From the IMG/VR virus record IMGVR_UViG_3300021957_000320, positions 1 to 23,308 of that record: a stretch of 23,308 nucleotides of DNA; one strand, 5' to 3'. The DNA comes from a virus. The translations under genes and the position numbers were made by a program. Positions 1 through 8,174 of this stretch are shown here, piece by piece. The notes below the pieces were generated by a model. It saw nothing but the letters and a program-made list of their open reading frames with translations, did not search any database and had not been told where the DNA came from. Each line of letters starts with the position of its first letter. Position 1 is the stretch's first letter.

Positions 1-1590
1 TTTAATGGATCTTATAAATTTAGCCCTATCCTTTCCCTCAAGTCCAGCCTTCTCTAGCGAAGAGATTACAGCCGTTTGCGCGGCCGCGACGTCTTCTCTA
101 GCAAGCTTTACCCCGCTCTTGAATGCTGCTTTAACCACCCGTAGCGCGTCAGCATTATCTTTGCTCTTCTTAATCCTTTCGACCTGAGAGCTCAAGTTTG
201 CTTCGGCCCCAGGAACCTCCGCCTTTATGTCCTCAATTGCGCTTGCCAATATAGACTTATCCTCTTGGTCTATTGATTCAGCAGACACGCCTGACTCTTT
301 TATTGCGGCATCGACCTCTTTAATGTTTTCTTGAACAATTTCCTTTTGTGCTTGCTCGGAATCCTCAAGCTGAGTTTCAGCGGTCTCGACCTCCCTTGCA
401 ACAACCTTTTCCTCTTCGGCTTTTTTTTCTTTTCGGTCGGATATTACCTTCCCAGCCTTTCTTTTTACTGCACCTACCTGACCGGCGGTCGCACCTATCC
501 CCGTTTGACCAACAGATTGAGCAAGGCCGGTAACCGCCTCTAAGGCCGCCTCTTTCAAGCTCACCTCCCCGTCCTTAGCAAACTGCCCTGCCGCTTCTCC
601 AGCGCCCTCTCCAATAGACTGAACGGCTATGTCTTTTGTTCCTGCTACGGCCTTTTCAGCGGCTCCGGCCCCCCTTTGCTTCGCGCCCTTAAGAAACCTT
701 CCCCCGAAAATTTGGACCAACCCATCAACGGATGCGGTAGTTATTCCCTTCCTTTCCGCCTTTTCTTTTATGTCTTCCATTAGCGCGTCGTTCTCAAGCG
801 CAATTAAAACGGAAACTGGGTCAGTGATATCAACTCCTTGCTCTTGCAGCATAGAGTCTATTTCAGCTCCTATTTCCACTATAGCGCCGCCAGGTACTGC
901 GCCAGCCGCTCCACCAGCTATTGTTCCGATAGCCCCTCCAACTAACGCTCCAGCGGGAATAGTTACCACCTCTTCAGGAAGAACCGCCCCAACTCCAGTA
1001 AGGTTTCCGCCTATCCCCCCGACAACAGCCCCCGTTTTGGCGCCTGCGGCGGCACCAGCGGTTGCTCCCATCCACGTAGTTATCAATGGCAAGATAGAGT
1101 TTGGCGAATTAGTAATCGCGGTCCTTCCTATTGCCCTGGGATTACTAAGGAAAACGCCGGCTGTTTCAAAAAAACCCTCCGACTCTTCAAACTGCCTATT
1201 AAACTCCTTCATGTACTTAGGCTGCCTTGCCTGCGCTGAAGCTAGCGCCCTGCTTCTGTCGGCCACAAAATCATTTATTTCTGAATCGGCCACAAGGCCA
1301 TAAGCGTTTGCAACCAAAGCCACATAAGCCGCCTGCTTTTCAAAAACAGCAGAGGTCTCCTCGCCAACAGATGCGTCCCCCTTAAAGGACTCGAACAAGT
1401 CATCAGCCTCAAGTGACGACAAGACTCTTCCCGCTCCAATTGGGGCCGACACCGTCTCTCCCGTTGACTCAAATAGTATGTTTTCTTTTTCGGAGCCATC
1501 TTCTGGCTCGAGGTAATTATAGCGAGGCCTTGAATCCAACGGAACAAATCGCCTTTTTTCTGGTTGCTGTTCTAAGGGAGCAAAGGGCAC
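1..1590 (-). CDS. Large internal virion protein, gp16-like, N-terminal part (runs off left edge)
   Basis: An open frame of exactly 530 codons with no stop, continuing past the left edge. The start is GTG at 1590, overlapping the upstream stop by one base (TAGTG), with an AGGGAGG SD about 7 bases before it. Residues about 172-240 are Gly/Ala-rich with glycine-zipper spacing (AGAAAGAKTGAVVGGIGG), typical of membrane-inserting segments. Residues about 325-360 carry a GEGAGEAAGQF...LKEAALEA pattern that I associate with very large phage 'polyvalent' and internal virion proteins. Residues 380-530 are charged and helical, likely coiled coil. Its place as the third gene after the tail nozzle matches T7 gp16, which is ejected and spans the cell envelope as part of the DNA-translocation channel. 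No lytic transglycosylase motif is visible in the part present. Function is inferred from order and composition, not from a full domain match. Confidence 0.8.
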   Translation of the reverse strand, partial: MPFAPLEQQPEKRRFVPLDSRPRYNYLEPEDGSEKENILFESTGETVSAPIGAGRVLSSLEADDLFESFKGDASVGEETSAVFEKQAAYVALVANAYGLVADSEINDFVADRSRALASAQARQPKYMKEFNRQFEESEGFFETAGVFLSNPRAIGRTAITNSPNSILPLITTWMGATAGAAAGAKTGAVVGGIGGNLTGVGAVLPEEVVTIPAGALVGGAIGTIAGGAAGAVPGGAIVEIGAEIDSMLQEQGVDITDPVSVLIALENDALMEDIKEKAERKGITTASVDGLVQIFGGRFLKGAKQRGAGAAEKAVAGTKDIAVQSIGEGAGEAAGQFAKDGEVSLKEAALEAVTGLAQSVGQTGIGATAGQVGAVKRKAGKVISDRKEKKAEEEKVVAREVETAETQLEDSEQAQKEIVQENIKEVDAAIKESGVSAESIDQEDKSILASAIEDIKAEVPGAEANLSSQVERIKKSKDNADALRVVKAAFKSGVKLAREDVAAAQTAVISSLEKAGLEGKDRAKFIRSIK

Positions 1591-3317
1591 TATTCAACCC
1601 TCCCTACTACTCCACCTACCGACACAATGGTTCCAACCGGAAGATCCGCCGCTTCCATTTCGTCTATAGTAGAAAACTGCTTATCAACATCCGGCGCAAG
1701 TGGCTTTCTAATAACTTGATTTGGGGGATCTTGGTCATCAATGATTCCAACAAAATTATCATTATTTATTTTTTGTATGGCCAGCCTCATGGCATGAGAG
1801 ACAACCTTCTCGTCCTGAGATGTAGATCCAGTAGACTCATACTCTCCAGTGGGAACATAGTTTCCCCTATCGTCAAAGGCACCAAGGTTCTCATTAAAGG
1901 CAAGTAGAAGCTTTTTCCGCGAGGAAACGTCTCCGGATCTTCCTGTGTTTTCTAGATAGCTATCTACCTTATTTAGACCAGCTCCGGTAACATCTTGGAT
2001 TCCCGGAAAAACAGAGAATCCCTGCCCCGTTGTTCTCTTCTCTTGGATCGCCTCGTCAATTGCGCCTGACATTCCTGATGTTAGTGTTTTAGCCTCCCCC
2101 TCTGTAATCTTGCCCTGGTTAAGGGACTTCATTACTTTAACCTGATAGTCTTGGTAGTCACCTAACCGCTTATTGTTCAGCGTAACCTTGTTAACACCAT
2201 CAATATCTCCGCCTAGCTTTAAGGATAAAGCCTTCCTGTCATCAGCTAGGTCCGCAAACGCCTGAAACTTCTCCAAGTCTGGTATGCTTTTTGCTTTTGA
2301 TGCCGGCGATCTTTGTGAGTTAAGAAGCCTTCTTGCTTCCGCCGCATAGTCAGATCTTATTGAGCCCTCTAGATCCATTTTATTTAATGTTACTATCTTT
2401 TCGTCTATAGGAATACTAACGTCTGAAATCATTCCAGCTAAATTATTTTGATTTGAAACCTGATCCCTTAAAGGCGCTTCAAGGGAGTCAAGCAATTCAG
2501 CCTCCTGCTGCGCCACTTGCCGATTAGCTTCACCCTGTATAACCCTAATTCCATCAGGGCCCATAGCCTCTTTTACATTAATGGAGTCTTCTCCCCCTTC
2601 GGAATTTGGAAGCCTTATTTCCAGCTCACCACTTTCAAGTCTCTTTAGTGCTTCTTTTTTATCTGGCTGGGCGCTGAGCCATGAAGTAGCAGCCCCAACC
2701 AATGCCGTTTCTTTGAACTGATTTATTTGATTAGACCTAAACTCAGCCGAAAACAAAGGTCCCCCATCCGTATCAGTTGAAGACATAAGCTGATTAACCC
2801 TCAGCATAGACTCTTGAAACTCCTCGGCAGCAGAAAGTGAAATAGCCTGGTCCTGGCTAAGAAGGCCGGCAGCTATATTTGGAACGTTATCCTGTACCGA
2901 GCCAAGAGCCTGAAGGTTTTCAAACTTTGACTCTTCGTTGATTATTGATTTTCTTTTGGACGTGGCCCTCGATATTGCTGACTGACTAGCCTTAGATATC
3001 TGTAATTCATACCTGGCACGTACATTAGGATCAGAAACCTCCGACAGAAATCCGTCGGAAAACTCTTGAACTCCACGCATAATAGAATCAGGGTCAGATA
3101 CGTTATCCCGCTCTATCTTTGATATCTCGTTGCTTAGCTGCGTCTGCCCTCTAATAAAGGCGGTTTCAGCCGCTTTGGCCTGATACCTTTGCGCCTCTCC
3201 TGCAATATCCTTTGCTGCCTGACCTATAGCCTGACCTATAGCCCCGCCGCCCTCGGCACCAGAAAACCTTGTATTAAAAGAAACTGTTGGTCTGCTTATT
3301 GGAACATTTCTTACCAT
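1590..3317 (-). CDS. Internal virion protein, gp15-like (575 aa)
   Basis: 575 aa (T7 gp15 is about 747). Start ATG at 3317 has GGAGG eight bases upstream and lies just past the previous stop. The N-terminus is Gly/Ala-rich (residues 20-40), and most of the rest is charged and helical with heptad-like stretches. A short C-terminal tail near residues 545-575 (DEMEAADLPVGTIVSVGG) matches a pattern often seen at the ends of phage virion proteins, an 'Ala-x-Leu-Pro-x-Gly-Thr' strand. The gene sits between the gp14-like and gp16-like genes. The likely role is a subunit of the inner core ejected into the host envelope at infection, by analogy with T7 gp14-gp15-gp16. I see no enzymatic motif. Phage structural role is fairly sure; the gp15 equivalence rests on position. 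Confidence 0.8.
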   Translation of the reverse strand: MVRNVPISRPTVSFNTRFSGAEGGGAIGQAIGQAAKDIAGEAQRYQAKAAETAFIRGQTQLSNEISKIERDNVSDPDSIMRGVQEFSDGFLSEVSDPNVRARYELQISKASQSAISRATSKRKSIINEESKFENLQALGSVQDNVPNIAAGLLSQDQAISLSAAEEFQESMLRVNQLMSSTDTDGGPLFSAEFRSNQINQFKETALVGAATSWLSAQPDKKEALKRLESGELEIRLPNSEGGEDSINVKEAMGPDGIRVIQGEANRQVAQQEAELLDSLEAPLRDQVSNQNNLAGMISDVSIPIDEKIVTLNKMDLEGSIRSDYAAEARRLLNSQRSPASKAKSIPDLEKFQAFADLADDRKALSLKLGGDIDGVNKVTLNNKRLGDYQDYQVKVMKSLNQGKITEGEAKTLTSGMSGAIDEAIQEKRTTGQGFSVFPGIQDVTGAGLNKVDSYLENTGRSGDVSSRKKLLLAFNENLGAFDDRGNYVPTGEYESTGSTSQDEKVVSHAMRLAIQKINNDNFVGIIDDQDPPNQVIRKPLAPDVDKQFSTIDEMEAADLPVGTIVSVGGVVGRVE

Positions 3318-3318
3318 A

Positions 3319-3795
3319 TTAAACGCCTCCGCCTGCTAACTTTGCTCCAGTAATTGCCACGTCTGTTACTCCCTTTATTAAGGCCGCCTTTCCTTGTGCT
3401 TTTAGATTGCTAGCCTGCTGCTCCCTCCCTAGGGCACCAACACTTGCATTAAACCTAGCGTTGTCAATCGCCTCCGACGCCGCACTGCGTGACTCTCCAG
3501 CAACTGCCAGCGCAGATCCCTCACCGGCTCCGCCGCCTCTTGCCGCGAATAAAGCGTTTTGACTCGCCAGGTCTCTTTCTAGCTGCCTTGAAATGTCAAG
3601 TGATTGCCTTCTACCCTCTAGCCTCTCAAGCTTTGCGTTGAACTCAGACTGCCTTGCTTGCATATCAAAAGCTTTCTTTTGGGAAAACGCCGAAACTAAA
3701 GACCCCCCTATAGCGGTACCTCCAATTAATCCCGTTAGCCCTGCTGTTGCACCGCCTCCAGCAGCCAACCCTCCAATTATCATTAACTCTGCCAT
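3319..3795 (-). CDS. Internal virion protein, gp14-like (158 aa)
   Basis: 158 aa (T7 gp14 is 196). Start ATG at 3795 overlaps the nozzle gene stop (TAATG), so translation is probably coupled; AAAAAGG lies about 11 bases upstream. Residues 5-36 are a Gly/Ala/Ile-rich hydrophobic stretch fit to enter a membrane (IIGGLAAGGGATAGLTGL). Residues 40-80 form an amphipathic, Gln/Arg/Glu-rich helix, followed by a Gly-rich hinge near 86-93 and a second Ala-rich helix. This pattern is typical of gp14-like podovirus proteins, which insert in the outer membrane as the first ejected component. The order nozzle, gp14-like, gp15-like, gp16-like is as in T7-group phages. Assignment rests on position and composition. 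Confidence 0.8.
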   Translation of the reverse strand: MAELMIIGGLAAGGGATAGLTGLIGGTAIGGSLVSAFSQKKAFDMQARQSEFNAKLERLEGRRQSLDISRQLERDLASQNALFAARGGGAGEGSALAVAGESRSAASEAIDNARFNASVGALGREQQASNLKAQGKAALIKGVTDVAITGAKLAGGGV

Positions 3796-6146
3796 TATGT
3801 GTTCAACCTTTTTTTAATTGCTAGCACTGTCATGGGCAATGGGTCGTCTTGCGTTATAGTAACCTGGGCGTCCTCACTCCAGCCACTCCAACCAAGAGTC
3901 CTTTTTACGCCAGTGAATTTAGTCGGGGGGAGGTCAAGCGGACTCCCTCCACCTGCAGGACCAAACCCCCTAAATGAAATTAACTTGCCGTTGATAGAAA
4001 TACCAGATGTTTCTCTCAATCGAAGGCTGATTTCTGATATATTTACCTTTCTCCCCATTAAGCTTGCCTCGGAACCTATTGAAGCAGCCGCCGGAAGGTC
4101 AATAACCTCCACTTCAAAGTTCAGGCCTATTTCCATTGATGTCTCTGCGTCTCTATCTATGGTAACCGATCCAGACGCTGGCGTTTCGTTTCCAAGTATA
4201 GACTCATCAGCAAGAACCCTGCACTCCTCTCCCTCCAGATGAGTTAGTCCACCAAAGGTGTCCGTTGGAAGTCCGGTAGTAACTCTGGTGCTTGCGTCCA
4301 TAAAGTGATCGTTATTAAATCTCTCAAGCCAATTTACCGTTTCCCCGTCTATGGTTCTTTCAACAACAAAGTACATATCTTCAACATCCACCCCACAGGA
4401 TTTAAATGATCCCGTGGTCTCCGACCTAACAAAGCTAGTAATACCCTGGGATCGCAATATATTCGCAATGGTTAGCGACCCATCGTCTCGAACAAGAAGA
4501 ACGTAGGCCCCCTCCTCTGTTGAGGTTGCTTTTCTAAGTGAGAAATCAACCGGCCCCGTAACAAGGTGGCTCGATAGAATAGACACAAAGTTATTTGCGA
4601 ATGCTTGCTCAGCATCGCTGAATATAAACTCCTGAACACTTGCTCCCTGCCTTTGGATGTAAAGGACCCCACCTTCCACCTCTTGCGGCCTGAATCCTTG
4701 CTCAGAACCAAGGGAGCTTTGTTTTGTTATCCCTGAATTTGACGGGGTAATTGGCTCTCCAAGAGTCTGCGTTACGACATACTCCCCGCCCGAGCTAAAG
4801 AACATTAGCGCGCGGCCTGGGTATATCGCCTCAATGTCATCGAATCCCGTTGATAGCGGCCCCACGGCTTCATCATCTAAAGCTTTGCCGAAGTCAAAAT
4901 TAAAGAAGTCATTGACTATAGATCCATAAGCAACGGATGGTCTAGACTTCCCGCCGTCAACCCAAAATCTCCCTTGGAAAAACCTTCCATGTCCAGGATA
5001 TCCCTTTGAAGAGGTCCATATCGGCTCCCTTAACTCCCAATCGTCCTGGGCCGTAGTGTCAACAAAGTCGATTATAATATCGACTGTAACTAAAGTCGCA
5101 CTAGTGTACGCTGTTATTTTGGCATAGCCTGCATTAAAATGGATAGTCCACCCAACCATTGATGCGGTGAATATGTTGTCGCTGGCTGTAATAGTCCTTC
5201 CAGTTCCTGATGTGTGGCTTGGAGTCATTGTTCCACTAACGGTAACGGCCCCAAAGTCATGAGTTGGTGGGCTCTTATACTCAATAACACCCTTCTCCCA
5301 AACATCATTTGCTCCGCTTCGTAGGAACTTTAGAGTTTGAATATCCCTATGAAATATTATTAACGTATCTGCCTCAGATTCCCAGTCTATTTCTGACAAC
5401 ATCGAGTTTGTTATTTCGGGATTGTATATATCAATTAAGTATGTTGTTCCCTGGTAGAAAGCAAGGTTCTTGTCGCTTGCAATTATTTTATAAGTCTGAC
5501 TTACATTAAATTCAAAGTTAATACACCTAGTATCACTTAGTCCAGTCTCTGTCGCTACATCCATCCCCGTTAGCGTTACCTTAAGCGAACCTAGATCCGT
5601 TGCGCCTATTCTGGCAAGCCTCACGTATCTATACGAACCGTGGACCCTTCGGCTATAGTCCTTAGCTGCGTCTGTTATTGTAAGCAACTCTCCTGCGTTT
5701 ACCCAGGCAGCATCATCAACGCTTACTTGTATAAAAAATTCTGAACTAGTTCCTGATGCATCAAATGCTAAGCCTTGAATATAAACAACCCCTATATCCT
5801 GCAAAGACCCTAGATCATAATGAGCTACAACGTAGGGGTTTATGGTTCCTATGTTTGTAGTGGTCGTTAAGCTGGTTCCGCTATCCTGGTCACTTGCGTT
5901 GGATGCCGTCCCGCCACGTGGCGCTGTTTCCGTAATAGAGCCGCCAGATATTTTTGTTATATTGCCAAGAACCCTATCTATATGCTCCAGTCCAGGGCGA
6001 CGCTTAAACCCACCCTGTGGAAGCGTCAATATATTCTTGGCAGTTGATAAGGCTCCGAAATACTGGTCTATATCTTCCCTACCGAGCATAGACGGGTCTA
6101 GCTCCCCCTGAGTAAACCTTTGCTGTATAGTAGTAAACTTAGGCAT
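3795..6146 (-). CDS. Tail nozzle protein, gp12-like (tail tubular protein B), with inserted discoidin-like domain
   Basis: 783 aa, close to T7 gp12 (794). Start ATG at 6146 overlaps the adaptor stop (TAATG). The N-terminus has family marks: FTQGELDPSMLGREDIDQYF, then a PQGGFKRRPG motif at residues 43-52. In the family this is followed closely by a strand of 'R-L-I-P-F-x-F-s' type; here its counterpart (RCINFEFNVSQTYKIIA) starts only at residue 207. The roughly 135 residues between look like a discoidin/F5-8 type C sandwich: YDLGSLQDIGVVYIQGL at 110-126, an EFFIQVSVDDAAW strand at 136-148, and SYRYVRLARIG at 171-181. A later segment (about 285-390, ending in the PIWTSSKGYPGHGRFFQGRF region) is the usual beta domain and blade of the family. 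The protein forms the distal tail tube that contacts the cell surface. Confidence 0.92.
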   Translation of the reverse strand: MPKFTTIQQRFTQGELDPSMLGREDIDQYFGALSTAKNILTLPQGGFKRRPGLEHIDRVLGNITKISGGSITETAPRGGTASNASDQDSGTSLTTTTNIGTINPYVVAHYDLGSLQDIGVVYIQGLAFDASGTSSEFFIQVSVDDAAWVNAGELLTITDAAKDYSRRVHGSYRYVRLARIGATDLGSLKVTLTGMDVATETGLSDTRCINFEFNVSQTYKIIASDKNLAFYQGTTYLIDIYNPEITNSMLSEIDWESEADTLIIFHRDIQTLKFLRSGANDVWEKGVIEYKSPPTHDFGAVTVSGTMTPSHTSGTGRTITASDNIFTASMVGWTIHFNAGYAKITAYTSATLVTVDIIIDFVDTTAQDDWELREPIWTSSKGYPGHGRFFQGRFWVDGGKSRPSVAYGSIVNDFFNFDFGKALDDEAVGPLSTGFDDIEAIYPGRALMFFSSGGEYVVTQTLGEPITPSNSGITKQSSLGSEQGFRPQEVEGGVLYIQRQGASVQEFIFSDAEQAFANNFVSILSSHLVTGPVDFSLRKATSTEEGAYVLLVRDDGSLTIANILRSQGITSFVRSETTGSFKSCGVDVEDMYFVVERTIDGETVNWLERFNNDHFMDASTRVTTGLPTDTFGGLTHLEGEECRVLADESILGNETPASGSVTIDRDAETSMEIGLNFEVEVIDLPAAASIGSEASLMGRKVNISEISLRLRETSGISINGKLISFRGFGPAGGGSPLDLPPTKFTGVKRTLGWSGWSEDAQVTITQDDPLPMTVLAIKKRLNT

Positions 6147-6763
6147 TAACTGAACCTTGCTTCAATAAACGGGCTGTTGTTGACAATTTCAGGGGGACGC
6201 TGCTGAGCATCTAGGGACGAGGCGACAGAAAACTTTCCACCTTTTTCTCCGGTAGATGGACTTCCCCATGCTAATGAGTGCATCTTTTGAGCCAGGTCAT
6301 CATCATCTGTGACCGGGACGCATATCAATGAAGCAAAGGCATATATTGCAAATTGTGTAAAATACCCGGGCCAGTTTGTTTCGCTGGTGTATACAGTATA
6401 TTCGGCGTAAAGCGTCTCTTGGTTGCTCATTGCAACCCTCCCTCCGCCTGGAGCCTGTATGTCGTAATTATTTATAGGCCTAGCGCCTACCGCTCCGCTA
6501 TCAAAAAGCGACCAAACCCTAAGAGCTTCTGCCGGTATTATGTGGGCATTCCTCCACTCATTTAACGGGGCTGTGGTTTGATTTAGTAATCTTTTCTTTA
6601 TGGCAAATGACCACTGGTATCTTGTTAAGATATCCTGAACAAAGTCAGAGTAGTATAGCTTTGCTATGTTTGCCTCGTTTGTTCCGTCATCAAAACTAGA
6701 GATTGTTTCAGCTCTAATAAGGCCTAGAGCCTGAGATGCTATATCGATATCACTAGTAGCCAT
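6146..6763 (-). CDS. Tail adaptor protein, gp11-like (tail tubular protein A)
   Basis: 205 aa (T7 gp11 is 196). Typical adaptor features are visible: an N-terminal IASQALGLIRAETISSFDDG helix-turn, ANIAKLYYSDFVQDILTRYQWSFA around residues 31-54, then a pair of short strands with basic residues (KKRLLNQ), and a C-terminal helix after the VPVTDDDDLAQKM stretch. This protein forms the ring between portal and nozzle. It is the first gene after the long hairpin at 6779-6819 and overlaps the nozzle gene by one base. The upstream SD is a modest AGAGG about 5 bases before the ATG. Family membership is confident because both motif order and gene context agree. Confidence 0.92.
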   Translation of the reverse strand: MATSDIDIASQALGLIRAETISSFDDGTNEANIAKLYYSDFVQDILTRYQWSFAIKKRLLNQTTAPLNEWRNAHIIPAEALRVWSLFDSGAVGARPINNYDIQAPGGGRVAMSNQETLYAEYTVYTSETNWPGYFTQFAIYAFASLICVPVTDDDDLAQKMHSLAWGSPSTGEKGGKFSVASSLDAQQRPPEIVNNSPFIEARFS

Positions 6764-6778
6764 GTTAACCTCTGTGTT

Positions 6779-6819
6779 TATAAGGGCGAGGGCGGCATCC
6801 AGGCCGCCCCGCCTTTATA
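6779..6819 (-). terminator. Long hairpin directly after the capsid block (terminator-like, T-phi position)
   Basis: The hairpin starts on the base after the stop codon of the 104-aa head gene. On the coding strand a perfect 7-bp GC stem (GGGCGGC / GCCGCCC) encloses CTGGAT. It extends through a small bulge into GGCG/CGCC and then TATAA/TTATA, about 16 pairs in total. The U-tract is weak (CTTATAAAC), so it could be a terminator, a leaky attenuator or an RNA-processing or stability element. It lies between the capsid genes and the gp11-like gene, exactly where T7 has its T-phi terminator. Confidence 0.6.
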
Positions 6820-7134
6820 TTAGTCAGTGTCAGTAACTGAAATTGCAGTACCATCAGCGACATCAACGGTTCCAGCTGCCTTATCCACTGCATTTACGTA
6901 CAGTAGCGTTGGGGCAGGCGTTCCATCAGTATCACAAACCGCATAAATCAAATCACCCACATTCAACATTTGAGCAACACTGTTAAAGTATTCATCAACA
7001 CGAACGACGGTAAGTAGATCGTTTGTTGCGAAAGACCAAACAGAAGGTGCTCCCTTCAAGGTGGCTGTTCCAAACCCGGTTAGAGGCTTAGATGTATTGC
7101 CCACTGGGGCAAAGTTGTCGATCGAAAAGGCCAT
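6820..7134 (-). CDS. Small beta-rich head protein, possible capsid decoration protein
   Basis: 104 aa, immediately downstream of the major capsid gene and upstream of the terminator-like hairpin, so it is probably co-expressed with capsid. A good SD (AGGAG) sits 7 bases before the ATG. The sequence is Thr/Val/Asp-rich with predicted short strands: a PSVWSFATNDLLTVVRVDEYF core near residues 30-50, NVGDLIYAVCDTDG at 58-71, and a repeated 'VDVADGTAISVTDTD' end. Small proteins with an 'S-Y-x-T-x-D ... GYF ... GD-x-I' pattern are common next to podovirus and siphovirus capsid genes and often decorate the capsid or join tail parts. The precise role is an inference from place and fold type. Confidence 0.7.
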   Translation of the reverse strand: MAFSIDNFAPVGNTSKPLTGFGTATLKGAPSVWSFATNDLLTVVRVDEYFNSVAQMLNVGDLIYAVCDTDGTPAPTLLYVNAVDKAAGTVDVADGTAISVTDTD

Positions 7135-7163
7135 AATATTACTCCTATTTTACCTTTAATTGA

Positions 7164-8006
7164 TTAGGCTTCGTGTGTTTCAACATTGAATACACCGCGG
7201 TCGTCAATTACAACAGATCCGGCGCTAAAGATAGCGTTGACCAAAGTGCTGGTCTTTTCTGCAATGTAATTAACCTCTGTGCGCATATCAAGGCCTAGAG
7301 CCAAGCCAACAGCGTCTTCATGCCAAGCAAAGTTGTCACGAGTATTGGTAGCTAAAGCCAATCCGCCTTCATCACGAGTTTCAATCATGTGGAATTTAAA
7401 CCCTGAGAAGTCAGTGATTTCACCGCGCATTAGTGGCATAAGAAGGTTGTAATCGGCACTTGCCAACTCCGTTTCTTGCAAAGCCTGCTCAATAGCTCTA
7501 GCTGAAACAACCATATGACGACGACCATCACTGGGCACGCCATTATCGTCCATTAGTCGCTTAGCCTGAACAATTTTAGCTAGGTTTAAGCCCGTATCGG
7601 CTCCACCAACACTTTTATCAACCTTAGTTGCGTTAGCTCCAGCGGATACCGCGTCTAAAATCAATTGATCTAGCCGGCGACCTATCGCCATAGTTGCTGT
7701 GTCAACTAACTCCTGACGCTCATCAAAGTTTAATTTTGATAGGTCATAAATGTCAGAATAGTCAGCTGCGTTCCAATCTTCGATTGTTGCTGCGGCTTTT
7801 CCGTGTCCAACATTCATTGGGGTAACGTCAGTTTGAGGTACCCGCAAAGTTGCGACACCTTTATTAATTACGGGAAATTCGTGGCTAGAACCTTTAATTC
7901 CAGTTTTTAAACGAACCGTATTCCGTAGCTTCATTTTGCCCTGATACTGTTTTTTTACAAGCGTATCAAAAGACGTAATGAAGTTAGTACTTGCTTGCGT
8001 AGACAT
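7164..8006 (-). CDS. Major capsid protein
   Basis: 280 aa, shorter than T7 gp10A (345). Start ATG at 8006 has GGAG seven bases upstream. It looks like an HK97-fold capsid protein of the podovirus type: N-terminal arm with TFVKK-like FDTLVKKQYQGK (13-24), RNTVRLKTGIKGSSHEFPV (27-45) leading into the E-loop, and TPMNVGHGKAAATIEDWNAAD around 62-82. A long spine helix follows (FDERQELVDTATMAIGRRLD, near 94-113), then IVQAKRLMDDNGVPSDGRR with the usual 'vsaRaieqaL' segment. Its position after a scaffold gene and before tail genes agrees. It is preceded by 168 bp of structured non-coding DNA, which suggests its own expression control. Codon choice looks more standard than in neighbouring genes, as expected for a very highly expressed protein, but I have not measured this. 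Confidence 0.93.
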   Translation of the reverse strand: MSTQASTNFITSFDTLVKKQYQGKMKLRNTVRLKTGIKGSSHEFPVINKGVATLRVPQTDVTPMNVGHGKAAATIEDWNAADYSDIYDLSKLNFDERQELVDTATMAIGRRLDQLILDAVSAGANATKVDKSVGGADTGLNLAKIVQAKRLMDDNGVPSDGRRHMVVSARAIEQALQETELASADYNLLMPLMRGEITDFSGFKFHMIETRDEGGLALATNTRDNFAWHEDAVGLALGLDMRTEVNYIAEKTSTLVNAIFSAGSVVIDDRGVFNVETHEA

Positions 8007-8079
8007 AGCAATTCTCCATTAAGTGGTTAAATAACAATTTTTGATTTGATACGATAGGGCCGAGTATCTTTTTTTAGGG

Positions 8080-8092
8080 CCGTGCAGCACGG
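8080..8092. promoter_or_regulatory. Short perfect inverted repeat in the capsid-gene leader
   Basis: CCGTGC-T-GCACGG lies midway in the 168-bp non-coding stretch (8007-8174) between scaffold and capsid genes. In the transcript it would make a five-pair hairpin with a three-base loop about 75 bases before the capsid ATG. As DNA it could be a protein-binding site. I could not find a convincing sigma70 -35/-10 pair in this stretch, although T7 places its phi10 promoter at this point. The rest of the stretch is AT-rich leader leading to the capsid SD. Confidence 0.45.
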
Positions 8093-8133
8093 TAAAGCCT
8101 TTAGCTCTCGGGTCGTTTCTACTCTATAATGAC

Positions 8134-8159
8134 AAAAGGGGCCGCAAAAAGCAAGCCCC
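8134..8159 (-). terminator. Rho-independent-type terminator after the scaffold gene
   Basis: On the coding strand GGGGC...GCCCC forms a five-pair GC stem with an inner GC/GC pair around a T-rich loop, followed by TTTTGTC. It lies about 15 bases past the scaffold stop and before the capsid gene. The short U-tract suggests partial read-through. Confidence 0.5.
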
Positions 8160-8174
8160 AGTTGTTTTATCGAC

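Noticed and set aside
412-432. A-AAA-AAA heptamer in the gp16-like gene
   Set aside because: The -1 frame closes after some 15 codons; it is just a Lys-rich, A-rich stretch.
629-1303. A 224-codon open frame on the plus strand
   Set aside because: It lies opposite the gp16-like gene, is Pro/Ala/Ser-rich as expected from the complement of Gly/Ala-rich coding, has no SD and would be the only plus-strand gene. The minus-strand frame is open throughout and has a good start.
3209-3242. Short tandem DNA repeat (cctgacctatag, twice)
   Set aside because: It codes for AIGQAIGQA in the gp15-like protein; only two units, explained by helical low complexity.
7938-7955. A-AAA-AAA slippery heptamer near codon 18 of the capsid gene
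   Set aside because: The -1 frame stops after about 20 codons without reaching another gene, so a programmed shift would have no useful product.
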